Of a stretch of 12,995 nucleotides of DNA, positions 6,460 through 12,725 are shown piece by piece. Origin of the DNA: an uncultured Porphyromonadaceae bacterium. GTDB taxonomy: Bacteria > Bacteroidota > Bacteroidia > Bacteroidales > Muribaculaceae. The notes beneath the pieces are model-generated. The model ran no database searches. It saw only the letters and a program-made list of their open reading frames with translations, and was not told the DNA's origin. The stretch lies in NCBI GenBank assembly GCA_947175225.1, contig CAMWLX010000054.1, positions 1 through 12,995 of the forward strand. Direction: 5' to 3'. Position 1 is the first letter of the stretch, and each line of letters begins with the position of its first letter. Position numbers and translations under genes: made by a program.

Positions 6460-7599
6460 CTACATTCTGCTCGTGACGCGCTCTATCATTTCACGTTTCC
6501 ACGATGGGAAGTCGCCAGCTTCAATATGCTTTCTGGCTTCTCCTACGAGCCATAGATAGAAACCCAGATTGTGGATACTTGCAATCTGCATGGCGAGCAA
6601 TTCGTTGGCAATGAAGAGATGGCGCACATATGCCCTTGAATACACTTCATCGACATATGTCGGACCTCCGGGATCGAGAGGACTGAAGTCATCAGCCCAC
6701 TTTTTATTGCGCATATTCATAATGCCATTGCGAGTGAAAAGCATTCCGTTGCGTCCGTTGCGTGTAGGCATCACGCAATCCATCATGTCGACACCTCTGT
6801 CGATGGCCTCGAGAATATTTGCCGGAGTGCCTACGCCCATAAGATAGCGGGGACGATCGGAGGGTAGGATGTCGTTGACGATTTCTATCATTTCATACAT
6901 CTTCTCGGTAGGTTCCCCTACGGCAAGCCCACCTATAGCATTTCCGTCAGCACCGAGATCTGCTACGAATTTTGCCGCTTCCTTACGCAATTGAGGATAG
7001 ACACAACCTTGCACGATGGGGAAGAATGTCTGGCGATAGCCATAGAGACCTTCCGTTTCATTATACCGTTTCCATCCGCGCTCAAGCCATCTTGTGGTCA
7101 ATCCAAGAGATTTCTTGGCATAATCGTAGTCGGAATCGCCGGGAGGGCATTCATCAAGAGCCATCATTATGTCGGCTCCAATTATGCGCTGAATGTCGAC
7201 GACTCCTTCCGGAGTGAAAAGATGCTTGCTGCCGTCGATATGGCTTCTGAAATGAGCTCCTTCTTCCGTAAGTTTACGATTACCCGAGAGGGAGAACACT
7301 TGAAAACCGCCGGAATCTGTCAAAATAGGGAGTTCCCAACCATTGAATTTATGTAGTCCGCCTGCTTTACGGAGTATTTCAAGGCCCGGCCTCAGATAAA
7401 GATGATAGGTATTGCCAAGAATAATCTGGGCTTTAATGTCGTCGCGAAGCTCATGCTGATGCACGGCTTTGACACTTCCGACCGTACCGACGGGCATAAA
7501 GATAGGGGTCTTTATTTCGCCATGTGCAGTCGTAATTAAGCCTGCCCTGGCTGATGTGCCGGGGCAGGTATGTTGAAGCTTGAATTCGAGCGATCTCAC
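6460..7599 (-). CDS. tgt: tRNA-guanine(34) transglycosylase
   Basis: A 379-residue enzyme that exchanges guanine for preQ1 at the wobble position of GUN-anticodon tRNAs in queuosine synthesis. Seen: the (beta/alpha)8 barrel signatures TPIFMPVGTVGSVKAV, ILGNTYHL, TDSGGFQVFSL (general base D95), QGCVYPQLR, GGLAVGE, LMGVGTP, and the nucleophile D274 in DCVMPTRNGRNG. The C-terminal zinc site of typical bacterial Tgt (CxCxxC plus His) is incomplete. The His is kept (H343 in SIHNLGFYL), but no cysteine lies in residues 300-325 (DPGGPTYVDEVYSRAY). I recall relatives in Bacteroidetes that share this. The start is GTG 7599, overlapping the upstream TGA by 4 nt (GTGA); no in-frame ATG exists near the family N-terminus. 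It is coupled to the serine palmitoyltransferase gene. Confidence 0.95.
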   Translation of the reverse strand: MRSLEFKLQHTCPGTSARAGLITTAHGEIKTPIFMPVGTVGSVKAVHQHELRDDIKAQIILGNTYHLYLRPGLEILRKAGGLHKFNGWELPILTDSGGFQVFSLSGNRKLTEEGAHFRSHIDGSKHLFTPEGVVDIQRIIGADIMMALDECPPGDSDYDYAKKSLGLTTRWLERGWKRYNETEGLYGYRQTFFPIVQGCVYPQLRKEAAKFVADLGADGNAIGGLAVGEPTEKMYEMIEIVNDILPSDRPRYLMGVGTPANILEAIDRGVDMMDCVMPTRNGRNGMLFTRNGIMNMRNKKWADDFSPLDPGGPTYVDEVYSRAYVRHLFIANELLAMQIASIHNLGFYLWLVGEARKHIEAGDFPSWKREMIERVTSRM

Positions 7600-8783
7600 T
7601 TTATGATATCGTGCTTTTTGAATACCTTTTGGATGGCCTCAAGCGAACGAGTCACTTGTTCTTTAGTATGGGTAGCCATCAGTGAGTAGCGGATGAGAGT
7701 GTCTTGCGGGGCAACTGCCGGAGACACAACAGGGTTTACGAATACGCCTTCATCGAGAAGATCACGTGTCACACGGAAAGTCTTGTAATCGTCGCGGATG
7801 AAAAGCGGGATTATAGGAGTTGAGGTATGCCCGATCTCACAGCCCATTGCGCGGAAGTTTTCAAGAGCATAGTTTGTGATGTCCCAAAGATGCTTCTGGC
7901 GTTCAGGCTCATTCAGCATGATATCCATAGCGGCGAGAGCAGCTGCTGTGGAGGCCGGAGTGATTGAAGCAGTGAAGATGTAGCTTCTTGAGTGATGGCG
8001 AAGAAAATTGGTGATTTCCTTATCGGTTGCGATAAACCCTCCAAGTGATGCGAAAGATTTTGAGAAAGTACCCATGATCAGGTCGATGTCGTCGGTCAGG
8101 CCGAAATGGTTGGCCACTCCTCTGCCGCCTTCTCCAAAGACACCGATACCATGGGCTTCATCCACCATGATACTTGCATCATATTTTTTAGCCAACTCTA
8201 CCATTTCCGGAAGCTTTACCACGTCGCCTTCCATAGAAAACACACTGTCGGTAACAATGAGCTTGATACTATCGGGCTTGCATTTTTTCAGAACATTCTC
8301 AAGCGACTCCATGTCGTTGTGCTTGTATTTGAGAGGCTGAGAAAAAGATAATCTGCGCCCCTCCACTATGGAAGCATGATCTTGTTCATCGCAGATCACA
8401 TAGTCTTCTCTTCCCGTCAGAGTGCTGACAACGCCAAGGTTAGTGCCGAAGCCTGTGGAATAGACGATGGCATCTTCTTTACCTACATAGTCGGCGATAC
8501 GGGCCTCAAGTTCTTTATGGATGTCGAGCGTACCATTGAGAAATGGGCTTCCAGCCATTCCCGTACCATATTTTTTAGTGGCTTCCACTGCGGCCTCAAT
8601 CACTTTAGGATGATTGGTCAGTCCCATATAGGAATTGGATCCGAACATCAGAACCTTTTTGCCGTTCATGAGAACCTCAGTGTTCTGTTCACTTGAGATG
8701 GGACGGAAATAGGGATACACTCCCGCAGCCTTTGCTTTCTGCGGGGCATCGTATTGCGATAGCTTTTCCTGTAGTTTCTTCAT
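7596..8783 (-). CDS. spt: Serine palmitoyltransferase (alpha-oxoamine synthase)
   Basis: A 395-residue cytosolic PLP enzyme that condenses serine with a long acyl-CoA or acyl-ACP to 3-ketosphinganine, the first step of sphingolipid synthesis. It shows the alpha-oxoamine synthase fold in order: LMFGSNSYMGLTNHP, GTGMAGSPFLNGTLDIHKEL, the cofactor-stacking H136 in DEQDHASIVEGRR, DEAHGIGVFG (D208, H211), the PLP lysine K242 in GTFSKSFASLGGF, and HHSRSYIFTASITPASTAA. The length and near full-length resemblance to Bacteroides SPT separate it from KBL (glycine acetyltransferase) and BioF, though activity is inferred. It is the first gene of the minus-strand cluster, with a -7 box, a 14-bp palindrome and a T-rich block upstream. 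tgt overlaps its stop by 4 nt. Confidence 0.9.
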   Translation of the reverse strand: MKKLQEKLSQYDAPQKAKAAGVYPYFRPISSEQNTEVLMNGKKVLMFGSNSYMGLTNHPKVIEAAVEATKKYGTGMAGSPFLNGTLDIHKELEARIADYVGKEDAIVYSTGFGTNLGVVSTLTGREDYVICDEQDHASIVEGRRLSFSQPLKYKHNDMESLENVLKKCKPDSIKLIVTDSVFSMEGDVVKLPEMVELAKKYDASIMVDEAHGIGVFGEGGRGVANHFGLTDDIDLIMGTFSKSFASLGGFIATDKEITNFLRHHSRSYIFTASITPASTAAALAAMDIMLNEPERQKHLWDITNYALENFRAMGCEIGHTSTPIIPLFIRDDYKTFRVTRDLLDEGVFVNPVVSPAVAPQDTLIRYSLMATHTKEQVTRSLEAIQKVFKKHDIIK

Positions 8784-8798
8784 ATTATTATAAGTTGT

Positions 8799-8812
8799 CG
8801 CCTCATGAGGCG
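8799..8812. promoter_or_regulatory. 14-bp perfect palindrome in spt leader
   Basis: CGCCTCATGAGGCG is its own reverse complement. It lies 16-29 nt upstream of the spt ATG and downstream of the -7 box at 8849-8856, inside the transcribed leader. It could be a repressor site or form an mRNA hairpin (5-bp stem, CATG loop) that limits translation initiation. Confidence 0.55.
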
Positions 8813-8848
8813 GACCCTTTATATTGGGGTGATAGTTCTCTTAGGGTG

Positions 8849-8856
8849 CAAAATTA
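8849..8856 (-). promoter_or_regulatory. Probable -7 box (TAATTTTG) of spt promoter
   Basis: The minus strand reads TAATTTTGC, the same -7 sequence as the acyltransferase promoter and a match to TAnnTTTG. No good TTTG -33 box is seen 19-21 nt upstream; that stretch is A/T-rich and part of the block at 8867-8917, which may help recruitment. The leader would be about 60 nt. Confidence 0.5.
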
Positions 8857-8866
8857 GTAAAAATAT

Positions 8867-8917
8867 CTTAATATCTCATTATTTTTTTTTATTTTTTTCA
8901 TTTTTGTCAATTATGTC
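8867..8917. repeat. 51-bp T-rich upstream block, copy 1 (before spt)
   Basis: It aligns without gaps to 12921-12971, upstream of the C10 protease gene. By hand count 42 of 51 positions agree, including CTTAATAT at one end, TTTTTTCATTTTTGTCA in the middle and TGTC at the other end. Both copies have the same orientation relative to a minus-strand gene. It may be a promoter-upstream element or a regulator site. Confidence 0.45.
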
Positions 8918-8952
8918 TCGTTTTTCATACGATTTTTAGCATGATTTTTAAT

Positions 8953-8981
8953 AAAAAAGGGACGCACGAGCCGTGCATCCC
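8953..8981 (-). terminator. Intrinsic terminator of the protease-tail remnant
   Basis: On the minus strand GGGATGCACG-GCT-CGTGCGTCCC is followed by TTTTTT: a 10-bp GC-rich stem with one wobble, a 3-nt loop and a U-run. It begins about 24 nt after the remnant stop codon. It is nearly the same as the terminator after the full-length protease gene (10389-10415), sharing a 15-bp identical core. It also insulates spt from upstream transcription. Confidence 0.85.
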
Positions 8982-9004
8982 TATCAGTTAGTCGGAAAAG
9001 TATA

Positions 9005-9150
9005 TCAGTTTCTAATAAGAATTTTTTTGCCTGTATGATAAAAATGCAGGGAGTGTCAGGAGCAATCTGACGCATTCCATTCAAATCATATATTGTTGAA
9101 TCGCCGGTTTCAGATTCTAAATTTTCTACTCCTACAGTTAGAAAAATAAT
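9005..9150 (-). pseudogene. Decayed 3' end of a C10-protease-like secreted protein gene
   Basis: The minus strand encodes a tail matching the last ~44 residues of the full-length protease at 10440-12725: TVGVENLESETGDSTIYDLNG here against TVGVEEAEKEAENSEIYDLNG there, then a P-T-P-x-I-x-I-I pattern. A one-base deletion near 9030-9040 breaks the frame: upstream codons read ...PCIFIIQAKK, while GKKILIRN and the TGA stop (9007-9005) are in another frame. No start codon or protease domain precedes it; the frame closes at TAG 9198-9196. The homology continues into the terminator. This looks like a leftover of a tandem or ectopic duplication; only the tail survives, so it is non-functional as a protein. 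Confidence 0.75.
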
Positions 9151-9212
9151 GATAGGTGTAACTTTCAGGGCAATATCTGCGACTAATAGTATGTACTAAG
9201 ATTTGAAGTTGT

Positions 9213-9410
9213 ATGAATTTGACGGATAAGACAAGGAGCTATATATGGCTTGGGTTGGCGATTTTGTCGCTGATTTGCGTGATAAGTAGAATTGTGGATG
9301 TGGCAATGGGTGATAAAGAATGGTGGCATTTGGTCGCTACTATCATTATGACTGCTTTCTGCACAAGATTCTATCTCTGTTATCGCAGGAAAGCTCGTGT
9401 TCAAGGGTAA
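9213..9410 (+). CDS. Small two-helix membrane protein, unknown function
   Basis: A 65-residue protein with two hydrophobic helices (about 10-31 and 38-56), a short polar loop containing GDKEWW between them and a basic C-terminus (YRRKAR), suggesting both ends face the cytoplasm. I do not recognise a named family. The coding potential looks real: Trp, Asp and charged residues sit sensibly between the helices, and the gene ends 33 bp before a strong hairpin. ATG 9213 is the first start in the frame after the region of the protease remnant. It is the only + strand gene in this island and shares no operon with its neighbours. No clear promoter was found; the sequence before the ATG is A/T-rich. 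A chance open frame remains possible. Confidence 0.55.
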   Translation: MNLTDKTRSYIWLGLAILSLICVISRIVDVAMGDKEWWHLVATIIMTAFCTRFYLCYRRKARVQG

Positions 9411-9443
9411 CTATTGTGATGCTGTATTGCAGGATCTCGTCTT

Positions 9444-9471
9444 AGGCCCCGTCTCATAAAAGATGGGGCCT
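9444..9471. terminator. Hairpin terminator between convergent genes
   Basis: AGGCCCCGTCT-CATAAA-AGATGGGGCCT: an 11-bp GC-rich stem with one wobble, lying between the convergent small membrane gene (+) and DUF2442 gene (-). The tails are A/T-rich (TTAATT on +, AAGACG on -), so it fits best as a terminator for the + strand gene, perhaps bidirectional. Confidence 0.6.
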
Positions 9472-9494
9472 TAATTCATGAAAGTTTTTCTCTT

Positions 9495-9725
9495 TCAAAC
9501 GGCTTTACCATGTTGAAGCAGCCATTCTGGAGCAATGTCGGCTCCATTAGACCAAAATATGGTATTCAGAACTCCAAACTCCTGAAACTTAGTTTTGTCT
9601 TGAAGCTCTTGGAATGCCGGAAATTTCAAAAGAGGGGTTAGGTCAACTTCTCTCTTTTCACCATTGTCAAAAGTGCAATGCAAGGTGTAATTCCCGATAT
9701 AATCAGCGTTTATAACATGCAACAT
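9495..9725 (-). CDS. DUF2442 family protein
   Basis: A 76-residue protein with the DUF2442 pattern: N-terminal strands LHVINADYIGNYTLHCTFDNG, then KREVDLTPLL, FQELQDKTKFQEFGVL and the family-typical ending IFWSNGADIAPEWLL. DUF2442 proteins are small and often lie next to DUF4160 or other toxin-antitoxin genes; a DNA-binding or antitoxin-like role is suggested for the family but not established. Here it starts 27 nt after the toxin stop on the same strand, with no promoter motif between, so it is probably the third gene of the antitoxin-toxin transcription unit. ATG 9725 is the first start in frame. No DUF4160 partner is visible in the window. Confidence 0.8.
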   Translation of the reverse strand: MLHVINADYIGNYTLHCTFDNGEKREVDLTPLLKFPAFQELQDKTKFQEFGVLNTIFWSNGADIAPEWLLQHGKAV

Positions 9726-9752
9726 ATAAATACTAAAGAATAAAACTATGCA

Positions 9753-10055
9753 TCAGATATCAAGCTTTCTTAGCTTATCTTCCATGTTTTTATCGTAAGC
9801 TTGTCCTCTTGAAACAAGATAATGGAAAATAAGTATATCATCTACGATCTCAATATGGAATGTGAAAAAGGTACGACGTGTACCAATTCGTATTCTATAT
9901 ACACAGTCATAGGATTTCAGTTTCTTACAGTTTAAGATTTCTGATATGGTTGAGGCTTTCTCAACTTCATCCATTACCTCCAAAACCAATTTTAGGTCTT
10001 TGCCATTAAGACGGGAGAGACTTTTACCAAAATCTTTTGAAAGCTTATATTTCAT
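9753..10055 (-). CDS. RelE/ParE-type toxin
   Basis: A 100-residue basic protein with the RelE/ParE superfamily layout: MKYKLSKDFGKSLSRLNGKD (strand plus helix), a second helix (about 20-35), then the beta core LKSYDCVYRIRIGTRRTFFTFHIE followed by DDILIFHYLVSRGQAYDK. The YRIRIG core and the late R83/Y87 pair are typical of the fold. Members are either ribosome-dependent mRNA endonucleases or gyrase poisons; the sequence alone does not say which. Its start (ATG 10055) lies inside the upstream antitoxin gene with an 11-nt overlap, so translation is coupled. A DUF2442 gene follows 27 nt downstream. Nothing suggests truncation. Confidence 0.82.
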   Translation of the reverse strand: MKYKLSKDFGKSLSRLNGKDLKLVLEVMDEVEKASTISEILNCKKLKSYDCVYRIRIGTRRTFFTFHIEIVDDILIFHYLVSRGQAYDKNMEDKLRKLDI

Positions 10056-10326
10056 CTACTGCAGCCTTTTTTCTAAGTGTGGCCATTAGATTCTCTTGAT
10101 CCTCGTCGCTCATCAGTTCTTTTCCTTCAGGTCTTGTCTTGCAAAGATATGCGAATATTGTGTCATCGTCAGTATCCTCCATTGAGTCTATTACAATACT
10201 TTCTATTAGGCGTTTCACACTTGTACCCATAGCGGCGGCCCTGATGGCGAGCCGATGGCATACGTCATTGGGGAGATCTATAAGTTTCTTTGTCTTTTCA
10301 ACTTTATTAAAGGCTACTGTATTCAT
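10045..10326 (-). CDS. Ribbon-helix-helix antitoxin
   Basis: A 93-residue acidic protein from ATG 10326. A ribbon-helix-helix DNA-binding domain is seen: strand KKLIDLP (13-19), helix NDVCHRLAIRAAAMG (20-34), helix SVKRLIESIVIDSMED (36-51). An acidic C-terminal region follows (DTDDDTIFAYL, then EGKELMSDEDQENL), which would wrap and neutralise the toxin. RHH antitoxins dimerise and repress their own operon, alone or with the toxin. A longer frame from TTG 10350 is ruled out because that codon sits inside the -7 promoter box. It overlaps the toxin by 11 nt. The protein family is not named with certainty; the fold call comes from residue pattern and position. Confidence 0.78.
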   Translation of the reverse strand: MNTVAFNKVEKTKKLIDLPNDVCHRLAIRAAAMGTSVKRLIESIVIDSMEDTDDDTIFAYLCKTRPEGKELMSDEDQENLMATLRKKAAVDEI

Positions 10327-10347
10327 ATCATTTCTGCATTTATATCG

Positions 10348-10379
10348 CAAATATAATATATATAATCTATATATGCAAA
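10348..10379 (-). promoter_or_regulatory. Promoter of the toxin-antitoxin operon
   Basis: On the minus strand TTTG (10379-10376), a 20-nt spacer and TATATTTG (10355-10348) match the Bacteroidetes consensus. The expected start of transcription is around 10341, leaving a leader of about 15 nt before ATG 10326. The spacer is an alternating TA tract with imperfect symmetry, a plausible place for the RHH antitoxin to bind. Confidence 0.75.
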
Positions 10380-10388
10380 TTTTAAGTT

Positions 10389-10415
10389 AAAAAAGGACGC
10401 ACGAGCCGTACGTCC
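10389..10415 (-). terminator. Intrinsic terminator of the C10 protease gene
   Basis: On the minus strand GGACGTACG-GCT-CGTGCGTCC is followed by TTTTTT: a 9-bp stem with one G-U wobble, starting 24 nt after the protease stop. It separates the protease transcript from the toxin-antitoxin promoter immediately downstream and is a near-copy of the terminator at 8953-8981. Confidence 0.88.
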
Positions 10416-10439
10416 CTACGATGTTGTTGGAAATGTATG

Positions 10440-12725
10440 TCAGTTTCTGATCATTACTTTTTTGCCGTCGATGATAAGAATACCGGGGTTAGTAGGAGAG
10501 GAGTGGTGTATGCCATTCAAATCATAGATTTCTGAGTTTTCGGCTTCTTTTTCTGCTTCTTCTACTCCTACCGTTTCTCGTTGGATATGGAATCTTATTG
10601 ATCCGGTCATAGACTTGCCGCCATCATATATAGCTCCGATATACCATCCGTCTTTCAGATGACTGAAATCAGCAGTCATATCCACTTCTTTGCTTTCTCC
10701 CGCACCAAGATAGATGTCGGAAGAAGCGGATCCACAAATTTCATATCCTCCATCATCAGGGAATACGTCAAATCGCAATGATCCAAAGTACACTCCTGAT
10801 TCACAATCCACCCTGAATCTTATGTGAATCTTAGAGGGATCCGAGATGGCATCTTTATCATCAACTTCAAGATCAGCGACCTTTATTTCAGTCTTATCAT
10901 CATTGACTTCGATATTCACTAAAATTGGATCACTTACATTCTTGCCTGCTTCATCCCGAAATACCATTGTATACTCGCCGGGAGCAAACGAGTGATCTTT
11001 GAGTTCAGTGAATTTTCCAACGTAATCCTTGATATCCTCTTTCTCTCCCGTCAGAATATCGACAGGTCGGAATGTAGACTTAGAAACTATATCCCCATTG
11101 CTGTCAAGCAGAGTGGGAGTAATCGTGCTGTAAAATTCTTCATCACCAATGTTTTCAACTGTAAAGCTCATCGGGAATTCATGGTTTCTATATATTTTGT
11201 CAGGAAACTCAATGTCAGAAACAAATATAGAAGCCGCTTTTTGGTTTTCGATTGTGGCAATTCCATCTTTTACTACAGCCACAATCATTTGTGGTTGCCC
11301 AACGGGAATTTTTACAGGATGCCATTTGCCATCAACTTTCAAGACAGGGGTAATCTCATAAGTGCCGTCCTCAAGTTTCGGGAAACGAACTTGAAGGTCG
11401 TTTCTTCCGTCGTCCGGGTGATAACCCTCTACGTTTGGTCCTTCAGCAAAATATGCTTCATCTGTAGATTCAGATAAGAACTTCAAACCAAGATGACTCC
11501 CTTTCGGCATTGTAGCAAGACTGAAATTGAAGTATTGACCTTCACATCTGAAATCATCACCCTCTTTCACTTCTTTCACATCAGAAAAGAAGGAATCTGT
11601 ATTATAAAAGATATAGACAGGTTTGTCCCCTTCTTTTCCCGGACGCACTCCAAGAGTTGCGATCTGCGTAGTATTGAATCCACCTGCACCGCCTCCAACT
11701 CCAAGATGATCCGGATTTAGGGCAGTCAAAAGGAAATAGCCGTTGCTCAATCCGCCCCAACCCCAGTTGAAATGGAATAACCCTTCAGAACTGTATCCGT
11801 CGCATACGAATTGATGGCCTCCGTCAGTGCCGGCTCCGCTGTAGAGCACCGGAAGACCTTCTGCAAGGTCGGCATAGATCATGTCTTCCCATTCCTCATA
11901 TCCATAATAAGCGCGGTTTGGCATCCACAGAGATTTTGAATATCCGAATATGTCGATCAGCGATTCACCCATCATCACTGTTGCCGCCCCACTTCCACCG
12001 GGCTCATAATGCATATCAACGCTCACGCCACACCCGAGCATCAGTTCAGCTACTGCGTGGCGAGCCTCGTTTGAGCTTTCTTTGTCGTAAATGTTATCCA
12101 TTTTGTCCCATTGAAAAGGGGTAGAGTCATAATTGAAGCTCAATTCTTCCTCTCCGGGACGCCAGAAATAGGAATGAGTCCCTTTTCCATGTTCCGGGAA
12201 ATTATGGTATTTCATTACCTGAGCCATGGCTGTTGCAACACACCCGGTGACCGTCTCATGTCCATCTACTTTCGGACATAACATATTATATGGATATTCT
12301 TGATTCCATTCTGTCTTCAAGAGCGGTCTGACCTCAGCACGAGACTTATGGCTGATCTTTAATGTTTCTTTGTCTTCAGGATGATTCTTAAGATAATTAA
12401 GCTGCCGATTGTAAAAATCAAACCATTCTCGGAGAGTTGGATTGCTGTCCAAATCTACCTCTCCTTCATTAGAATATCCTAATAATACAGGAGCGGTGTC
12501 TTCGCTTGGAAGTATCGCAAAACCCTTTCCCGAAGAGAAGACGTAGAGTTTCCCTATTGTGGATTGTAGTTTAAGGTTTTGGACAGGAAAGTCAGTTGCA
12601 GATGCAATTCGTAGAGGACGATTAGAATTGAATCGGTTGAGAGCTTGCTCCGGTGTCAAAGTAGCAGCCCCCGCAGGAAGAATGGTTCCGGCAGCGAGCA
12701 GAGAAAGAAGTAATGAGTTTTTCAT
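10440..12725 (-). CDS. Secreted C10 family cysteine protease (streptopain/interpain-like)
   Basis: A 761-residue exported protease. Residues 1-20 are a signal peptide with likely cleavage after LPAGA. An N-terminal prodomain (about 21-130) resembles the inhibitory propeptide of C10 enzymes. The catalytic domain (about 135-365) holds C162 in TGCVATAMAQVMKYH and H304 in GTDGGHQFVCDGY, followed by FHFNWGWGGLSNGYF (N320, W321) and LNPDHLGVGGGAGGFN, closely resembling streptococcal SpeB. The C-terminal half has two beta-rich, Ig-like stretches (about 495-610 and 615-712). It ends in a short VGVEE...EIYDLNG...PGILIIDGKKVMIRN tail (718-761), as on many Bacteroidales secreted proteins; type IX-like sorting is inferred. 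Catalytic residues are intact. It is monocistronic, with its own terminator; no consensus promoter was found. Likely roles are degradation of host or dietary protein. Confidence 0.93.
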   Translation of the reverse strand: MKNSLLLSLLAAGTILPAGAATLTPEQALNRFNSNRPLRIASATDFPVQNLKLQSTIGKLYVFSSGKGFAILPSEDTAPVLLGYSNEGEVDLDSNPTLREWFDFYNRQLNYLKNHPEDKETLKISHKSRAEVRPLLKTEWNQEYPYNMLCPKVDGHETVTGCVATAMAQVMKYHNFPEHGKGTHSYFWRPGEEELSFNYDSTPFQWDKMDNIYDKESSNEARHAVAELMLGCGVSVDMHYEPGGSGAATVMMGESLIDIFGYSKSLWMPNRAYYGYEEWEDMIYADLAEGLPVLYSGAGTDGGHQFVCDGYSSEGLFHFNWGWGGLSNGYFLLTALNPDHLGVGGGAGGFNTTQIATLGVRPGKEGDKPVYIFYNTDSFFSDVKEVKEGDDFRCEGQYFNFSLATMPKGSHLGLKFLSESTDEAYFAEGPNVEGYHPDDGRNDLQVRFPKLEDGTYEITPVLKVDGKWHPVKIPVGQPQMIVAVVKDGIATIENQKAASIFVSDIEFPDKIYRNHEFPMSFTVENIGDEEFYSTITPTLLDSNGDIVSKSTFRPVDILTGEKEDIKDYVGKFTELKDHSFAPGEYTMVFRDEAGKNVSDPILVNIEVNDDKTEIKVADLEVDDKDAISDPSKIHIRFRVDCESGVYFGSLRFDVFPDDGGYEICGSASSDIYLGAGESKEVDMTADFSHLKDGWYIGAIYDGGKSMTGSIRFHIQRETVGVEEAEKEAENSEIYDLNGIHHSSPTNPGILIIDGKKVMIRN

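Noticed and set aside
8784..9212. tRNA, CRISPR or insertion-sequence content in the island
   Set aside because: No cloverleaf, regular repeat-spacer pattern or transposase frame; the stretch is explained by the spt leader, the T-rich block, a terminator and the protease-tail remnant.
9183..9404. 73-codon minus-strand frame opposite the small membrane gene
   Set aside because: Polar, His- and Gln-rich translation with no domain pattern; the + strand frame has well-placed hydrophobic helices instead.
10992..11477. 161-codon open frame on the + strand inside the protease gene
   Set aside because: It is fully antisense to a well-supported protease domain, and its composition reflects reverse-complemented codons with no recognisable motif.
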